From contig CANQWD010000003.1 in NCBI GenBank assembly GCA_947627465.1, forward strand, positions 56,637-120,636: 64,000 nt of DNA, read 5' to 3'. Below the pieces are notes generated by a model. It saw only the letters and a program-made list of their open reading frames with translations, was not told the DNA's origin and searched no databases. Numbering within the stretch: the stretch's first letter is position 1; every line of letters starts with the position of its first letter. A program made the translations under genes and the position numbers. This stretch comes from an uncultured Clostridia bacterium (GTDB taxonomy: Bacteria; Bacillota; Clostridia; Oscillospirales; Ruminococcaceae). This document shows, piece by piece, positions 1 through 9,530 of this stretch.

Positions 1-1
1 C

Positions 2-424
2 TTTACGCGTTTCGGCGATAATTCTTCCTTAATAAAAGACGTTATCGAGCGTGTGATGCGCGGCGGCGACTATCTGATTTTCGCCGCGCTTCTCCCCTAC
101 GTCTCGCGAAACCGTAAAAGTGCGCTAGGAAAAACGGGGATATTGTTCGCTGTTTTCTCAACGCTTGCCGCGCTGATAATTTGTTCGTTCAACGGTCTTG
201 TTTTGCGTGAAATGTACGGTGAATGCGAGTTTCCGTTTTTAGCGGCGGCTTCGCTTTCGGACATCTCGCTGTTCAAAAGACTGGACGGCTTTGCGGCGGC
301 GGTGTGGTCGCTGTGCGGCGCGTTCAGAAGCGGCGTTATGCTGCTCTGCGCGGAAAACGCCATTATGGAGGTTTTCCGCGCGGGTCATTCGCCCGTTCCA
401 ACTGATAAGGAGGCTGTCGAATGA
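2..424 (+). CDS. GerAB/GerKB-like spore germination permease, C-terminal part
   Basis: This is the 3' end of a gene running in from the left edge; the frame is open from base 2 and about 140 residues are visible. It shows two or three hydrophobic segments (for example around FAVFSTLAALIICSF) and the EFPFLAAASLSDISLFKRLD stretch, which fits the C-terminal half of endospore germination permeases of the GerAB family, where a Pro-Phe-containing segment precedes an aromatic 'erieal...W' helix. These proteins form the membrane channel part of germinant receptors in the spore inner membrane. The stop overlaps the next start (ATGA), and the next gene is a GerAC-type lipoprotein, which supports the call. 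The N-terminal half lies outside the window. Confidence 0.72.
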   Translation, partial: FTRFGDNSSLIKDVIERVMRGGDYLIFAALLPYVSRNRKSALGKTGILFAVFSTLAALIICSFNGLVLREMYGECEFPFLAAASLSDISLFKRLDGFAAAVWSLCGAFRSGVMLLCAENAIMEVFRAGHSPVPTDKEAVE

Positions 425-1350
425 AAAAAATCTGCCTTGTATTAGCTCTTGCCGCGCTTCTCGCTTTAACTGGCTGTTCCGACAGCACGGAACTTGGAAA
501 CCGAGCTATCATTCAAGCGGCTGCCGTGGATTACGACGGACGTTATCACGTCTGCGCGATGCTTTTCAGCAGCAGCGGCAGCGGCGGTGGTACAATCGAC
601 GCTTCCGGGGAGAACGTTATCCGCGTGAACGGTCAGGGAGAAACGCTTTCGGAAGCTATCGACGACATCTCGCTCGTTGACGGCAAGCGAATATATATGT
701 GCGAAACAAAGCTGCTTATCTTAGGCGGCGGCTTTGAAAACGCAAACGCTCTCGACGCGCTGAAAACGCTTTACTTCGACCTGCGGTGCAGTCTTAACAT
801 GCCCGTTTGCTGCGTCGAAAAAAACACGAGCGCGGAGGAACTCGTCAGTTTGCAGTTTACCGAGGGCATAACATCCGCCGACAAACCCCTCTCGCTTATC
901 GAAAACGCCAATAATATGGGCGTTTCTCCCAAGACCACGCTTCTTGATCTTCTTGCCGACAACGCGGACGGCAAAGGCTCGCTTTTGCCAATGCTGACGA
1001 TCGCCGAAAACGGCAGCGGAATGACAAACTCAAACGACAATAAAACCGCTGTGTTAAGCGGCTCGAAAGGTTTTTCGGAAGGATATCTGCGCTCGGCGTA
1101 CAACAAGGAGAAAACCGCCGCGATCATGCTTATCTCGGGCAGATCCGACAAGATCACACTGAACTACTTCCTCGGCGAAAACGAACGAACTTGTGAAGCT
1201 TACTGCGTAAAAGTTACGGATGAAGAATATCACGGCGGAAGCATTCGCCGCGTCTCGGCGAAATTCCGCACACGAAGCGGGGGGCATCTATCCGCGGACG
1301 AGCGAAAAGCGGCGCTCTCCGCGCTTGCGGAACTGGTGGAAACGGTATAA
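421..1350 (+). CDS. GerAC/GerKC-like germinant receptor lipoprotein
   Basis: A 309-residue secreted lipoprotein with an N-terminal hydrophobic segment and a lipobox ending in LTGC (Cys19). The body follows the GerAC pattern: an early segment (RAIIQAAAVDYDG) on self-typed strands, a long middle domain, and a C-terminal alpha/beta domain. GerAC subunits are anchored on the outer face of the spore inner membrane and work with GerAA and GerAB to sense nutrients. Translational overlap with the upstream permease gene shows an operon. It is shorter than typical GerAC proteins (about 370-400 residues), mostly at the C-terminus, so ligand-side details may differ. The family call is confident, the sensed nutrient is unknown. 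Confidence 0.72.
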   Translation: MKKICLVLALAALLALTGCSDSTELGNRAIIQAAAVDYDGRYHVCAMLFSSSGSGGGTIDASGENVIRVNGQGETLSEAIDDISLVDGKRIYMCETKLLILGGGFENANALDALKTLYFDLRCSLNMPVCCVEKNTSAEELVSLQFTEGITSADKPLSLIENANNMGVSPKTTLLDLLADNADGKGSLLPMLTIAENGSGMTNSNDNKTAVLSGSKGFSEGYLRSAYNKEKTAAIMLISGRSDKITLNYFLGENERTCEAYCVKVTDEEYHGGSIRRVSAKFRTRSGGHLSADERKAALSALAELVETV

Positions 1351-1381
1351 AAAACTATATCGAAAAATTGTTTCGCTCCCC

Positions 1382-1410
1382 TTGACATTCTCAGCGAAAT
1401 GGTGTATAAT
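1382..1410 (+). promoter_or_regulatory. Sigma-A-type promoter of the thiamine operon
   Basis: TTGACA at 1382-1387 and TATAAT at 1405-1410, a perfect consensus pair with a 17 bp spacer, placed 9 bp before the first conserved base of the TPP riboswitch. Confidence 0.9.
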
Positions 1411-1418
1411 AAAGAAAC

Positions 1419-1496
1419 GGGAGCTTGTTGACAGGCTGAAAGGAAGGTGCAACCTTCGACCGAGAACCTGATTTGGATAATGCCAACGTAGGGATG
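1419..1496 (+). ncRNA. TPP riboswitch (THI element) aptamer
   Basis: The sequence holds the conserved THI-box parts in order: GGGAGC at 1419, the GGCTGAAAGG core at 1434-1443, and GAACCTGATTTGGATAATGC followed by CAACGTAGGGA ending near 1495. These make the pyrimidine-sensing and pyrophosphate-sensing arms of the known TPP aptamer. It sits between a consensus promoter and thiS, and a terminator follows at 1578-1608, so thiamine diphosphate is expected to switch off the operon by premature termination. Confidence 0.95.
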
Positions 1497-1577
1497 CCGA
1501 ACGACGTTTCGGAATAACATATTTGCTTATTCGGCGGTTTTATGCGCCGAATGGGTTTATATTCTGCGTTGAAGTTT

Positions 1578-1608
1578 AAGTTACCCTGTCGGGTAGCTTA
1601 TTTTTTTT
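1578..1608 (+). terminator. Riboswitch expression-platform terminator
   Basis: AAGTTACCC / GGGTAGCTT form a 9 bp stem (one G-U pair) around a TGTC loop, followed by a run of eight T. It lies between the TPP aptamer and thiS, as expected for transcriptional control by premature termination. Confidence 0.85.
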
Positions 1609-1621
1609 GTGAGGTGCTTTA

Positions 1622-1816
1622 ATGGTAAAAATAAACGGAAAACCACTTGAAACTGCCGGAAAGACGGTTGAGGAATACCTAGCTTCTGCCGGATACGACA
1701 AAGCGCGTATCGTGGTGGAGCTTAACGAGGTAATTATTCCCAAGGAAAGCTACGCCGACACCGTTCTGAAAGACGGAGACGCGGTTGAGATCGTCGCTTT
1801 TATGGGCGGCGGCTGA
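1622..1816 (+). CDS. thiS: Sulfur carrier protein ThiS
   Basis: A 64-residue ubiquitin-fold protein starting MVKINGKP and ending in the diagnostic Gly-Gly tail (FMGGG). The C-terminal glycine is adenylated and turned into a thiocarboxylate that donates sulfur for the thiazole ring of thiamine. It is the first gene after the TPP riboswitch and is followed by thiG and thiH. The usual activating enzyme ThiF is not in this operon. A GAGGTG ribosome site lies just upstream of the ATG. Confidence 0.93.
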   Translation: MVKINGKPLETAGKTVEEYLASAGYDKARIVVELNEVIIPKESYADTVLKDGDAVEIVAFMGGG

Positions 1817-1854
1817 AAAGTTTGCAAACTTCTCTTTAAGAAAGGAATTTTGAA

Positions 1855-2625
1855 ATGGAAAACGATAAATTGGTTATTGCGGGGCACGAGTTTAACTCAC
1901 GATTTATTCTAGGTTCGGGAAAATATTCGATGAAGCTTATCGAAGCCGCCGTTAAGGACGCGGGCGCGGAAATGATAACGCTTTCGGTAAGACGCGCGAA
2001 CACAAAGGAGCATGAAAACATTCTGGACTACATACCGAAAAACGTAACGCTTCTCCCTAACACAAGCGGCGCGAGAAACGCCGATGAAGCTGTGAGAATT
2101 GCACGTCTGGCACGGGAACTTGGGTGCGGAAATTTCGTTAAGATCGAGATCATGCGCGACACTAAATATCTTCTGCCCGACAACTCCGAAACGATAAAAG
2201 CTACTGAAACGCTTGCAAAAGAGGGCTTTGCGGTGCTTCCGTATATGTACCCCGATCTTAACGCCGCCCGCGACCTCGTAAGCGCGGGTGCGGCGGCTGT
2301 TATGCCATTGGCTTCGCCGATAGGCTCCAATAAAGGGCTGGCGACAAAGGATTTTATTCAAATTCTTATTGATGAAATTGATTTGCCGATAATCGTTGAC
2401 GCGGGCATTGGCAGACCGTCTCAGGCGTGCGAAGCAATGGAAATGGGCTGCGCGGCTGTTATGGCGAATACCGCGCTTGCCACCGCGGGAGATCTTCCGT
2501 TGATGGCGGCGGCTTTCAAGCAGGCTATCGAAGCGGGACGAAAAGCCTATCTCGCAAGACCGGGCAGAGTTTTGACGCGCGGCGGCTCCTCTTCCGACCC
2601 GCTGACAGGATTTTTGCGCGATTGA
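1855..2625 (+). CDS. thiG: Thiazole synthase ThiG
   Basis: A 256-residue TIM-barrel protein of normal family length. It condenses 1-deoxy-D-xylulose 5-phosphate, dehydroglycine and ThiS thiocarboxylate to form the thiazole phosphate. The Schiff-base lysine expected in the FVKIEIM strand is Lys96, and the phosphate-binding segments ([17 protein letters not shown] and the later MANTALATA) are intact. It is flanked by thiS and thiH, its direct partners in anaerobic thiazole formation. Confidence 0.95.
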   Translation: MENDKLVIAGHEFNSRFILGSGKYSMKLIEAAVKDAGAEMITLSVRRANTKEHENILDYIPKNVTLLPNTSGARNADEAVRIARLARELGCGNFVKIEIMRDTKYLLPDNSETIKATETLAKEGFAVLPYMYPDLNAARDLVSAGAAAVMPLASPIGSNKGLATKDFIQILIDEIDLPIIVDAGIGRPSQACEAMEMGCAAVMANTALATAGDLPLMAAAFKQAIEAGRKAYLARPGRVLTRGGSSSDPLTGFLRD

Positions 2626-2637
2626 GAGGTATTATAT

Positions 2638-3888
2638 ATGGAAAATCAATTTTTTGTGGATTCAGAGACGCTCTCCGAAAAGGCTCTCGAAAAGAAGCAC
2701 AGACTTGAAAACGACCCGTCCGTTCGCGCGGATTTTACTAAATATATGGAGGGTATGGAAGTGATCGAGTCGGACGTTTGCGATAACGTCATGTCTCACA
2801 TGGAAAGCTACGACTACTCCAAATACACCGCCTTAGACGTTGAAGCGGCTTTGCGGCACGAAAACTGTACAATCGAGGACTTCAAAGCGCTGCTGTCGCC
2901 CGCCGCCGAGCCGTTTCTGGAACAAATGGCGCAAAAAGCGCGGCTTGAAACGGCTAAGCATTTCGGCAACACCGTTTATCTTTTCACGCCGCTTTACATT
3001 GCCAATTATTGTGAGAACTACTGCGTTTACTGCGGCTTTAACTGCTACAATCAAATCAAGCGTATGAAGCTCTCGATAGAACAGATAGAGCACGAGATGA
3101 AAGTCATCGCGGACAGCGGAATGGAAGAAATTCTCATTCTGACGGGCGAAAGCCGCGCTCAAAGCGACGTTCACTACATCGGCGAAGCTTGCAAACTGGC
3201 GCGGAAATATTTCAGAATGGTGGGACTGGAAGTTTATCCGGTAAACACCGAGGAATACAAGTATCTTCACAAATGCGGCGCGGACTATGTTACCGTGTTT
3301 CAAGAGACATACGACAAAACGAAATATGAAACGCTTCATCTTTTGGGTCACAAACGCGTTTGGCGTTACAGATTTGACACTCAGGAAAGAGCTTTGCGCG
3401 GCGGTATGCGCGGCGTAGCGTTTTCAGCGCTGTTGGGGCTTTCCGATTTTCGCAAGGACGCTCTCGCTTCCGCTTTGCACGTTTATTTTCTGCAAAGAAA
3501 ATTCCCGCAAGCCGAGATGTCGCTGTCCTGTCCGCGGCTCCGTCCGATCATAAACAACGACAAGATAAGTCCGCTTGACGTTCATGAAAAGCAGCTTTGC
3601 CAGATACTTTGCGCTTACAGAATTTTCCTGCCGTATGTCGGGATAACGGTTTCCACACGCGAGAGCGCGGAATTCAGAAACGGCATTGTGAAAATAGCGG
3701 CGACAAAGGTTTCCGCGGGAGTTTCAACGGGCATCGGCGACCACGAAAGCAAATACACGGGCAAACAAGAGGGCGAGTGCGGCGATGAACAGTTTGAAAT
3801 TAACGACACGCGCAGTCTTGAGAAAATGTACGGCGACATTACCGGTGAGGGATTGCAGCCCGTGCTTAACGATTATCTTTATGTGTAA
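2638..3888 (+). CDS. thiH: 2-iminoacetate synthase ThiH (radical SAM)
   Basis: A 416-residue radical SAM enzyme with the CX3CX2C iron-sulfur motif at Cys125, Cys129 and Cys132 (NYCENYCVYCGFNC). ThiH cleaves L-tyrosine to give dehydroglycine (2-iminoacetate) and p-cresol; dehydroglycine feeds ThiG. Use of ThiH rather than the oxygen-dependent ThiO fits an anaerobe. It is somewhat longer than the E. coli protein (377 residues), with the extra length at the N-terminus. It starts 12 bp after thiG, so the two are probably translated together. Confidence 0.94.
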   Translation: MENQFFVDSETLSEKALEKKHRLENDPSVRADFTKYMEGMEVIESDVCDNVMSHMESYDYSKYTALDVEAALRHENCTIEDFKALLSPAAEPFLEQMAQKARLETAKHFGNTVYLFTPLYIANYCENYCVYCGFNCYNQIKRMKLSIEQIEHEMKVIADSGMEEILILTGESRAQSDVHYIGEACKLARKYFRMVGLEVYPVNTEEYKYLHKCGADYVTVFQETYDKTKYETLHLLGHKRVWRYRFDTQERALRGGMRGVAFSALLGLSDFRKDALASALHVYFLQRKFPQAEMSLSCPRLRPIINNDKISPLDVHEKQLCQILCAYRIFLPYVGITVSTRESAEFRNGIVKIAATKVSAGVSTGIGDHESKYTGKQEGECGDEQFEINDTRSLEKMYGDITGEGLQPVLNDYLYV

Positions 3889-3899
3889 CGGAGGACGCT

Positions 3900-4547
3900 G
3901 TGAAAACGTTTGATACTTCATTGTATTTTATCACCGACAGCACGCTTTTCGACGAGGACGAGTTCTTTCGGCGCGTCGAAGCGGGTCTGCAAGGCGGCGC
4001 TGCGCTTCTCCAATTGCGAGAAAAAGACCGCACCACCCGCGAATACATAAGACTTGCCGAAAAAGCGCACACGCTTGCGAAAAAATACAACGTTCCGCTT
4101 ATCATCGACGACAGAATTGACGTTGCAATGGCAATCGGCGCGGAGGGCGTTCATCTCGGACAAAGCGATATGCCGATAAAAACGGCGCGGAAAATTCTCG
4201 GAGAAGATTTCATAATCGGCGCGACCGCGAAAACCGTTCCACAGGCTCTTGAAGCATACGAGCAGGGCGCGGATTATCTCGGGTGCGGAGCGGTTTATCC
4301 GACGACCACTCACGTCAAGACTGTAATTACTCCCGTTGAGACTATCGCGGAAATTTGCCGCGCCGTACCTATTCCCGTAAACGCGATAGGAGGCTTGAAC
4401 GCGGGAAATCTGAGAGTTTTGAAAGATGTGCCGATTGCGGGAATTTGCGTAGTCTCGGCGATTATGAAAGCGGACGACCCGAAAACCGCCGCGAAAGAGC
4501 TTCTTCAGCTCTCGCGTGAGCTTATATTAAAGGAGCGCGGAGTATGA
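3900..4547 (+). CDS. thiE: Thiamine-phosphate synthase ThiE
   Basis: A 215-residue (beta/alpha)8 enzyme that joins HMP-diphosphate with thiazole phosphate to give thiamine monophosphate. Family motifs are clear: LQLREKDRTTREY, IIDDRIDVAMAIGAEGVHLGQ with the catalytic Asp residues, and NAIGGLN near the C-terminus. The start is GTG with GGAGG five bases upstream, 11 bp after thiH. The stop overlaps the thiD start. Confidence 0.94.
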   Translation: MKTFDTSLYFITDSTLFDEDEFFRRVEAGLQGGAALLQLREKDRTTREYIRLAEKAHTLAKKYNVPLIIDDRIDVAMAIGAEGVHLGQSDMPIKTARKILGEDFIIGATAKTVPQALEAYEQGADYLGCGAVYPTTTHVKTVITPVETIAEICRAVPIPVNAIGGLNAGNLRVLKDVPIAGICVVSAIMKADDPKTAAKELLQLSRELILKERGV

Positions 4548-5344
4548 AGAAAACGGTTCTTACAATCGCGGGTTCGGACAGCTCGGGCGGCGCGGGCATT
4601 CAAGCCGACATCAAAACAATAACGATGAACGGCGCATACGCGATGAGCGCCGTCACCGCTCTTACCGCACAGAACACCACGGGCGTGCGCGGAATTATAG
4701 AAAGTTCGCCCGAATTTCTGGCTCAGCAGCTTGACGCGGTTTTTGAGGATATCTTCCCCGACGCCGTGAAGATCGGTATGGTATCTAACGCGGAGCTTAT
4801 AGAAGTTATCGCGGAAAAGCTGTCGGAATACAAGGCGCAAAACGTCGTACTCGACCCCGTAATGGTCGCGACAAGCGGTGCGCGGCTGATAAGCGAGAAC
4901 GCGGTAAACGTGCTTGTAAAGCGGCTTATACCGCTGGCACGCGTGGTTACGCCGAACATTCCCGAGGGAGAAATCCTGTCGGGAATAAAAATCGAGACCG
5001 CCGACGATACGGAAAAAGCTTGTCGGGAAATGTCCGGAAAATTCGACACGGCGGTGCTCCTTAAGGGCGGTCACGGCGTTGCCGACGCGAACGACCTTCT
5101 CGTTGAAAACGGCGAACTCTGTTGGTTTCTCGACGAGCGCGTAACTAACCCGAACACTCACGGCACGGGCTGCACGCTCTCCTCGGCTATTGCCGCAAAT
5201 CTCGCCAAAGGTTACGATTTGAAAAGCGCCGTTGAAAAAGCAAAACGCTACCTCATAAGCGCTTTGAAAGCAAATCTCGATTTAGGAAAGGGCAGCGGTC
5301 CGCTTGACCACGGATTTAATTTAACGGGAGAATTCTCGAAATAA
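4544..5344 (+). CDS. thiD: Hydroxymethylpyrimidine (phosphomethylpyrimidine) kinase ThiD
   Basis: A 266-residue ribokinase-fold protein that phosphorylates HMP and then HMP phosphate. Signature parts are the N-terminal [19 protein letters not shown] loop, [11 protein letters not shown], and the C-terminal [20 protein letters not shown] with the catalytic Asp/Gly-rich anion hole. It overlaps thiE by ATGA, which suggests translational coupling. Confidence 0.95.
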   Translation: MKKTVLTIAGSDSSGGAGIQADIKTITMNGAYAMSAVTALTAQNTTGVRGIIESSPEFLAQQLDAVFEDIFPDAVKIGMVSNAELIEVIAEKLSEYKAQNVVLDPVMVATSGARLISENAVNVLVKRLIPLARVVTPNIPEGEILSGIKIETADDTEKACREMSGKFDTAVLLKGGHGVADANDLLVENGELCWFLDERVTNPNTHGTGCTLSSAIAANLAKGYDLKSAVEKAKRYLISALKANLDLGKGSGPLDHGFNLTGEFSK

Positions 5345-5352
5345 GAAAGGAT

Positions 5353-6669
5353 ATGAATATGGAAAAATACGCAACACAAATGGACGCGGCAAAGCGCGGC
5401 ATAATCACCGAGCAAATGAGAGCCGTTGCGGAAGCGGAATACCGCACGCCCGAGGAAATTCGCGATCTTGTAGCCAAAGGGCAGGCAGCGATCTGCGCGA
5501 ACAAGCTCCACAAGTGCTTGAAACCGAACGGCGTAGGTTCGATGTTGAAAACGAAAATCAACGTTAATCTCGGCGTTTCGCGCGACTGCAAGGACTACGA
5601 CGTTGAAATGAAGAAAGTTATGGCGGCGGTAGATATGGGCGCGGAGGCTATTATGGACTTGTCCAGCCACGGCGATACACAGCCGTTCCGCAGAAAACTC
5701 ACCGCGGAATGCCCCGCTATGATCGGCACGGTGCCCGTTTACGACAGCGTTATCCACTATCAGCGCGACCTCGGAACGCTCACCGCAAAGGACTTTATAG
5801 ACGTGGTGCGGCTCCACGCGGAGGACGGCGTTGATTTCGTAACGCTCCATTGCGGAATTACGCGCAAAACAATCGAGCAGATAAAAACGCATAAGCGGAA
5901 AATGAACATCGTATCGCGCGGCGGTTCGCTAGTGTTCGCGTGGATGAGCATGACGGGCGAGGAAAATCCGTTTTACGAATTTTTTGACGAAATTCTGGAT
6001 ATCTGCCGCGAATACGACGTGACGATCTCCCTCGGCGACGCTTGCCGACCCGGTTGCTTGGCGGACGCGGGCGATGTTTGCCAAATTGAGGAGCTTGTGC
6101 GTTTGGGCGAGCTTACGAAACGCGCTTGGGCGAAAGACGTTCAAGTAATGATCGAGGGACCGGGACACATGCCGCTCGACCAAATTGAGGCGAATATGAA
6201 GCTTCAGCAGACAATTTGTATGGGTGCGCCGTTCTATGTGCTCGGTCCGCTCGTTACGGATATCGCTCCGGGCTACGACCATATCACGTCTGCTATCGGC
6301 GGCGCGGTGGCGGCTTCTGCGGGCGCGGCGTTCCTGTGCTATGTAACCCCCGCGGAGCATTTGGCTCTGCCGAACGTCGAGGACGTTAAACAAGGGATAA
6401 TCGCTTCAAAAATCGCCGCGCACGCCGCGGATATCGCAAAACACATTCCGCACGCGCGGGATATCGACGATAAAATGGCGGACGCTCGGAGAAATCTCGA
6501 TTGGGACGCGCAATTTGAATGCGCCATCGACCCAGAGACCGCCAAAGCCATTCGCGACAGCCGCAAGCCCGAAGACGACCACAGCGACACTTGTTCTATG
6601 TGCGGAAAGTTCTGCGCCGTCAGAAGCATGAACAAGGCGCTCGGCGGAGAATATATCGATATTCTTTAA
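5353..6669 (+). CDS. thiC: Phosphomethylpyrimidine synthase ThiC
   Basis: A 438-residue radical SAM-type enzyme that rearranges 5-aminoimidazole ribotide into HMP phosphate. The C-terminal cluster ligands of the CX2CX4C motif are Cys414, Cys417 and Cys421 (CSMCGKFC). Other family stretches such as [15 protein letters not shown] and [15 protein letters not shown] are intact. It is the compact form without the long N-terminal region of proteobacterial ThiC. It is the last gene of the operon, 8 bp after thiD, and a terminator follows. Confidence 0.96.
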   Translation: MNMEKYATQMDAAKRGIITEQMRAVAEAEYRTPEEIRDLVAKGQAAICANKLHKCLKPNGVGSMLKTKINVNLGVSRDCKDYDVEMKKVMAAVDMGAEAIMDLSSHGDTQPFRRKLTAECPAMIGTVPVYDSVIHYQRDLGTLTAKDFIDVVRLHAEDGVDFVTLHCGITRKTIEQIKTHKRKMNIVSRGGSLVFAWMSMTGEENPFYEFFDEILDICREYDVTISLGDACRPGCLADAGDVCQIEELVRLGELTKRAWAKDVQVMIEGPGHMPLDQIEANMKLQQTICMGAPFYVLGPLVTDIAPGYDHITSAIGGAVAASAGAAFLCYVTPAEHLALPNVEDVKQGIIASKIAAHAADIAKHIPHARDIDDKMADARRNLDWDAQFECAIDPETAKAIRDSRKPEDDHSDTCSMCGKFCAVRSMNKALGGEYIDIL

Positions 6670-6690
6670 TCTAACATACATACAAAACCA

Positions 6691-6716
6691 AATCCCCCTT
6701 AATAGGGGGATTTTTG
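6691..6716. terminator. Bidirectional terminator between thiC and corA
   Basis: AATCCCCC / GGGGGATT form a stem around a short TTAATA loop with T runs on both strands. It lies between two convergent genes and can serve both. Confidence 0.85.
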
Positions 6717-7664
6717 CTATTTAAACCGCTCGATTATATTCATCCAGATCCCGATAATAACCATAAGCACCACGCTTAAAACTATCGGAAACCATACGTT
6801 CGCTATCGGCAAACCGGCGGCGTTTTCGTGCAGGTTCATTCCGTAAAAGCTGAAAACTATCGTCGGCATTGTAAGAATTATCGTTATCGTAGTCATCCGC
6901 TTCATTATAATGTTAAGGTTGTTGGAGATTATGGAAGCGAACGTATCCATTGTGCCGCTTAAAATGTTGGAATAAATGCTCGTCATCTCGATTGCCTGCT
7001 TAACTTCGATCATAACGTCGTCAAGCAGATCCTGATCTTCCTCATAAAGCTTCAAAAATCTGCCGCGCATAAGTTTTTCCAGCACAGTCTCATTGGATTT
7101 AAGCGAGGTGGAAAAATAAACCAGCGATTTCTCCAATCCTTGCAGCTGAATGAGACCCTTGTTTTTCATCGAGAGATACATCTTTCCCTCAACAAAATTA
7201 GCCAGCTTGTCGATCTGCTTTAAGTACTGCAAGTATCTTGCCGCTACCCGCAGCAGCACAGTAAACACGAACCTCGTTCTGAGGTCGGGGCGAACGCCTT
7301 TTACAACGCCCTTTGCGATCTCATCCAAAACCACGTTTTCCTTTGCCGACACCGTGATAACATGCTTATCGGTCACAATAAGCGACATTGGTGTTGTTGA
7401 ATACAACAGCGTCCTGTCGGGATCGTTGTCCTCCTCGGCTATCGGATAATCGACGACTATAAGCGTAACGCCGTCGTCGGTCTCAATACGTGACGGCTCT
7501 TCCTCGTCCAACGCGGCACGAATGTAATCTCTGTCAATGTGAAGATCCTCCTCGATATCGGATATCTCCGTTTCCGAAGGATCGGTAAGCGCGATCCAGC
7601 ATCCCGCTTCTATGCCTTGCGTTTCGGTAATTTTTCCGTCAACACTTCTGTAATAATTTACCAA
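6717..7664 (-). CDS. corA: CorA-family magnesium transporter
   Basis: A 315-residue membrane protein with a cytoplasmic N-terminal alpha/beta domain, a long helical stalk and two C-terminal transmembrane helices. The signature loop motif GMN is present (FYGMNLHENAAGLP), as is the acidic-rich N-terminus. CorA pentamers import Mg2+ and sometimes Co2+ or Ni2+. It is transcribed alone; the promoter at 7814-7842 and a palindrome in the leader suggest its own control. The call is by family; ion specificity is not shown. Confidence 0.92.
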   Translation of the reverse strand: MVNYYRSVDGKITETQGIEAGCWIALTDPSETEISDIEEDLHIDRDYIRAALDEEEPSRIETDDGVTLIVVDYPIAEEDNDPDRTLLYSTTPMSLIVTDKHVITVSAKENVVLDEIAKGVVKGVRPDLRTRFVFTVLLRVAARYLQYLKQIDKLANFVEGKMYLSMKNKGLIQLQGLEKSLVYFSTSLKSNETVLEKLMRGRFLKLYEEDQDLLDDVMIEVKQAIEMTSIYSNILSGTMDTFASIISNNLNIIMKRMTTITIILTMPTIVFSFYGMNLHENAAGLPIANVWFPIVLSVVLMVIIGIWMNIIERFK

Positions 7665-7773
7665 TTGGGTCAGCTCCTTTATTTAAGCCGCACAAGCGCG
7701 GCGGCATTTTTTATTCTGCTTCGACTTCGACCGTCTGCGCTCATAAATCTCACCTCTCGATAAATTACTTTTT

Positions 7774-7800
7774 AATTCCAATGTCATTCAAATTGGAATT
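7774..7800. promoter_or_regulatory. Perfect 9 bp inverted repeat in the corA leader
   Basis: AATTCCAAT at 7774-7782 and ATTGGAATT at 7792-7800, separated by 9 bases. It sits just downstream of the corA promoter, where a repressor site or an RNA hairpin would act. No regulator can be assigned. Confidence 0.45.
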
Positions 7801-7813
7801 ATATGTTGTTTTT

Positions 7814-7842
7814 ATTATAACACATTTTTCCTTATAATTCAA
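7814..7842 (-). promoter_or_regulatory. Promoter of corA
   Basis: Read on the minus strand: TTGAAT (7842-7837), 17 bp spacer, TATAAT (7819-7814). The transcript runs into corA, whose start codon lies about 145 bp further on. Confidence 0.7.
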
Positions 7843-7885
7843 CCCCATTTTTGAAAAAGTCTTTTTTTGCGCGGATTTAAAATAA

Positions 7886-7918
7886 CGTTTTCTCCCCCGC
7901 TTCGCGGGGGAGAAAACG
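7886..7918. repeat. 15 bp perfect hairpin, terminator-like repeat
   Basis: CGTTTTCTCCCCCGC and its exact complement around a TTC loop. It lies 3' of the AI-2E permease gene. A related hairpin with similar flanks lies at 34651-34677, also just 3' of a minus-strand operon, so this looks like a recurrent terminator-type unit. Confidence 0.6.
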
Positions 7919-7981
7919 AAAAAATATACTTTTTATACGCTCTTTTCCCTCGCATTAGGCGGGGGAATACGAATTATGAAA

Positions 7982-9502
7982 TCACTTTTTGTTTTGATCC
8001 TTATTTTGTGATTTGTTTGTTTTTTTATCGGGAACATCCTGCTTATCGATTTTCTGAGCTTTTACCTCCAGCTTTTCCGCTTTGTCCTGAAGCGCTTCGA
8101 TCTTTTCGGCGATCTTTTCGCTTTCCTTTTGCAGCTTCTTTTCGCGGCGTTCGGTTTTGTTGTAGCCCATCAGCTTTCGAGTGCGCTCCACGCTTAATTT
8201 GCGTATCTTGTCACGCAAATGAAGCTTTTGCGGTGTTTTTTCTTTTCTTTCGTCATCGTAAACTTCCTGCTCGTCGGATCCAGCATAAACATAATCGGAC
8301 GTTATATAGTCCACGTTTCCGACATAGAGCGCAGTACTTTGCGGCAGATTTTTCTTTCGGAGCTTGTTCTCCACAAAATCCTTAAACAGCATATAAAGCA
8401 CCGCGCACACAGGCACGCTGAGCAACATTCCGAGCATTCCAAAAAGACCGCCGCCTACAACTAACGATATCAGTATCCAGACCGCCGGCAAACCTGTTGA
8501 ATCGCCCAATATCCACGGAGCGATAACATTTCCGTCAAGAGTTTGGATAACACAAATGATAACGATAAACCAAATCAGCGTAGAGGGCTTTGATGACATC
8601 AGCAGAAGCAGTCCGCACGGCACCGCACCGATTATAGGTCCCACATACGGGATAAGGTTGAACAGGAACATGATCGCCGAAATAAGCGGCGCGTAGGGTA
8701 TTCCCGCTATCCAACATACGACGAAAATCAGCACGCCTACGAAGAACGCCTCGACTATTTTACCGATTATCGACCCCAAAAACTTCTTCGAAGCCTCTCT
8801 GCAAACGCCGAGAAATCGCTGTGCCCTTTCGGGCTTCATAAACGCAAAAACCAGCTTTTTGCTTTGACCTATGAACATCTCCTTTTTCGCGAGAAGATAT
8901 ATCGAGATAGTAAGACCGATAAAGATGTTCTTCATAGCGTCCAGCACCGACAAAACGCCGGACGCGATATTTCCCGCAAAGCCCATAATTTGCGAGGAAT
9001 GGTTATTCCAAATATCCGACAAGAAATTCCCCAAGTCGTCTATCGGATTGCCCAAAAACTCCTTTAAAAACGGAATTTTTGCAGATATCTTATCAATGAA
9101 GCCGTGAATTTGTTTGGTATACGCGTCAAGATTGTCAAACAATGCGATTATATTCTGACTAAGCTGCGGCAGCACGAGCATTACAAGCAATATCAACATC
9201 GCCAGCACAAATAGCATTGTCGTTGTAAGCGCCAAAGCCCGCGCCTTTTTCTGATCCTTGTGCTTTTCGGAACGCGCAAGCTTTCCGAACATTCCGTTTT
9301 CCAAACGTATCATCAGGGGATTTAGCAAATAAGCGCAGAAAATTCCTATGATAATGGGCTTCGCGACATTTGTAAAAAACGAAAGCCGTTTATTCAGATC
9401 GTCGAAGTTCAATACCGCCAAAATCACCAATGCGCTTATTACTATGGTAAACGTTGCGTAACGGGCGATGGTGAAATACTTTTGATTGCGTTCTATTTTC
9501 AT
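7982..9502 (-). CDS. AI-2E-family transporter (permease)
   Basis: A 506-residue membrane protein of the AI-2E/TqsA/YdiK exporter family. About eight hydrophobic segments lie between residues 15 and 385, including the paired C-terminal helices and the conserved APWILGDSTGLPAVWILISL region. After the membrane part there is an unusual charged tail of about 110 residues, rich in Lys and Glu and probably coiled coil. The start was placed at MKIERNQKYF because a GGAGGAATT site lies just upstream; an upstream in-frame ATG would add 29 unlikely residues. Substrates of this family vary (signals, ions), so the substrate is unknown. Confidence 0.83.
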   Translation of the reverse strand: MKIERNQKYFTIARYATFTIVISALVILAVLNFDDLNKRLSFFTNVAKPIIIGIFCAYLLNPLMIRLENGMFGKLARSEKHKDQKKARALALTTTMLFVLAMLILLVMLVLPQLSQNIIALFDNLDAYTKQIHGFIDKISAKIPFLKEFLGNPIDDLGNFLSDIWNNHSSQIMGFAGNIASGVLSVLDAMKNIFIGLTISIYLLAKKEMFIGQSKKLVFAFMKPERAQRFLGVCREASKKFLGSIIGKIVEAFFVGVLIFVVCWIAGIPYAPLISAIMFLFNLIPYVGPIIGAVPCGLLLLMSSKPSTLIWFIVIICVIQTLDGNVIAPWILGDSTGLPAVWILISLVVGGGLFGMLGMLLSVPVCAVLYMLFKDFVENKLRKKNLPQSTALYVGNVDYITSDYVYAGSDEQEVYDDERKEKTPQKLHLRDKIRKLSVERTRKLMGYNKTERREKKLQKESEKIAEKIEALQDKAEKLEVKAQKIDKQDVPDKKTNKSQNKDQNKK

Positions 9503-9530
9503 TGGAAATTCCTCCGCTTTAAACGGTGTT

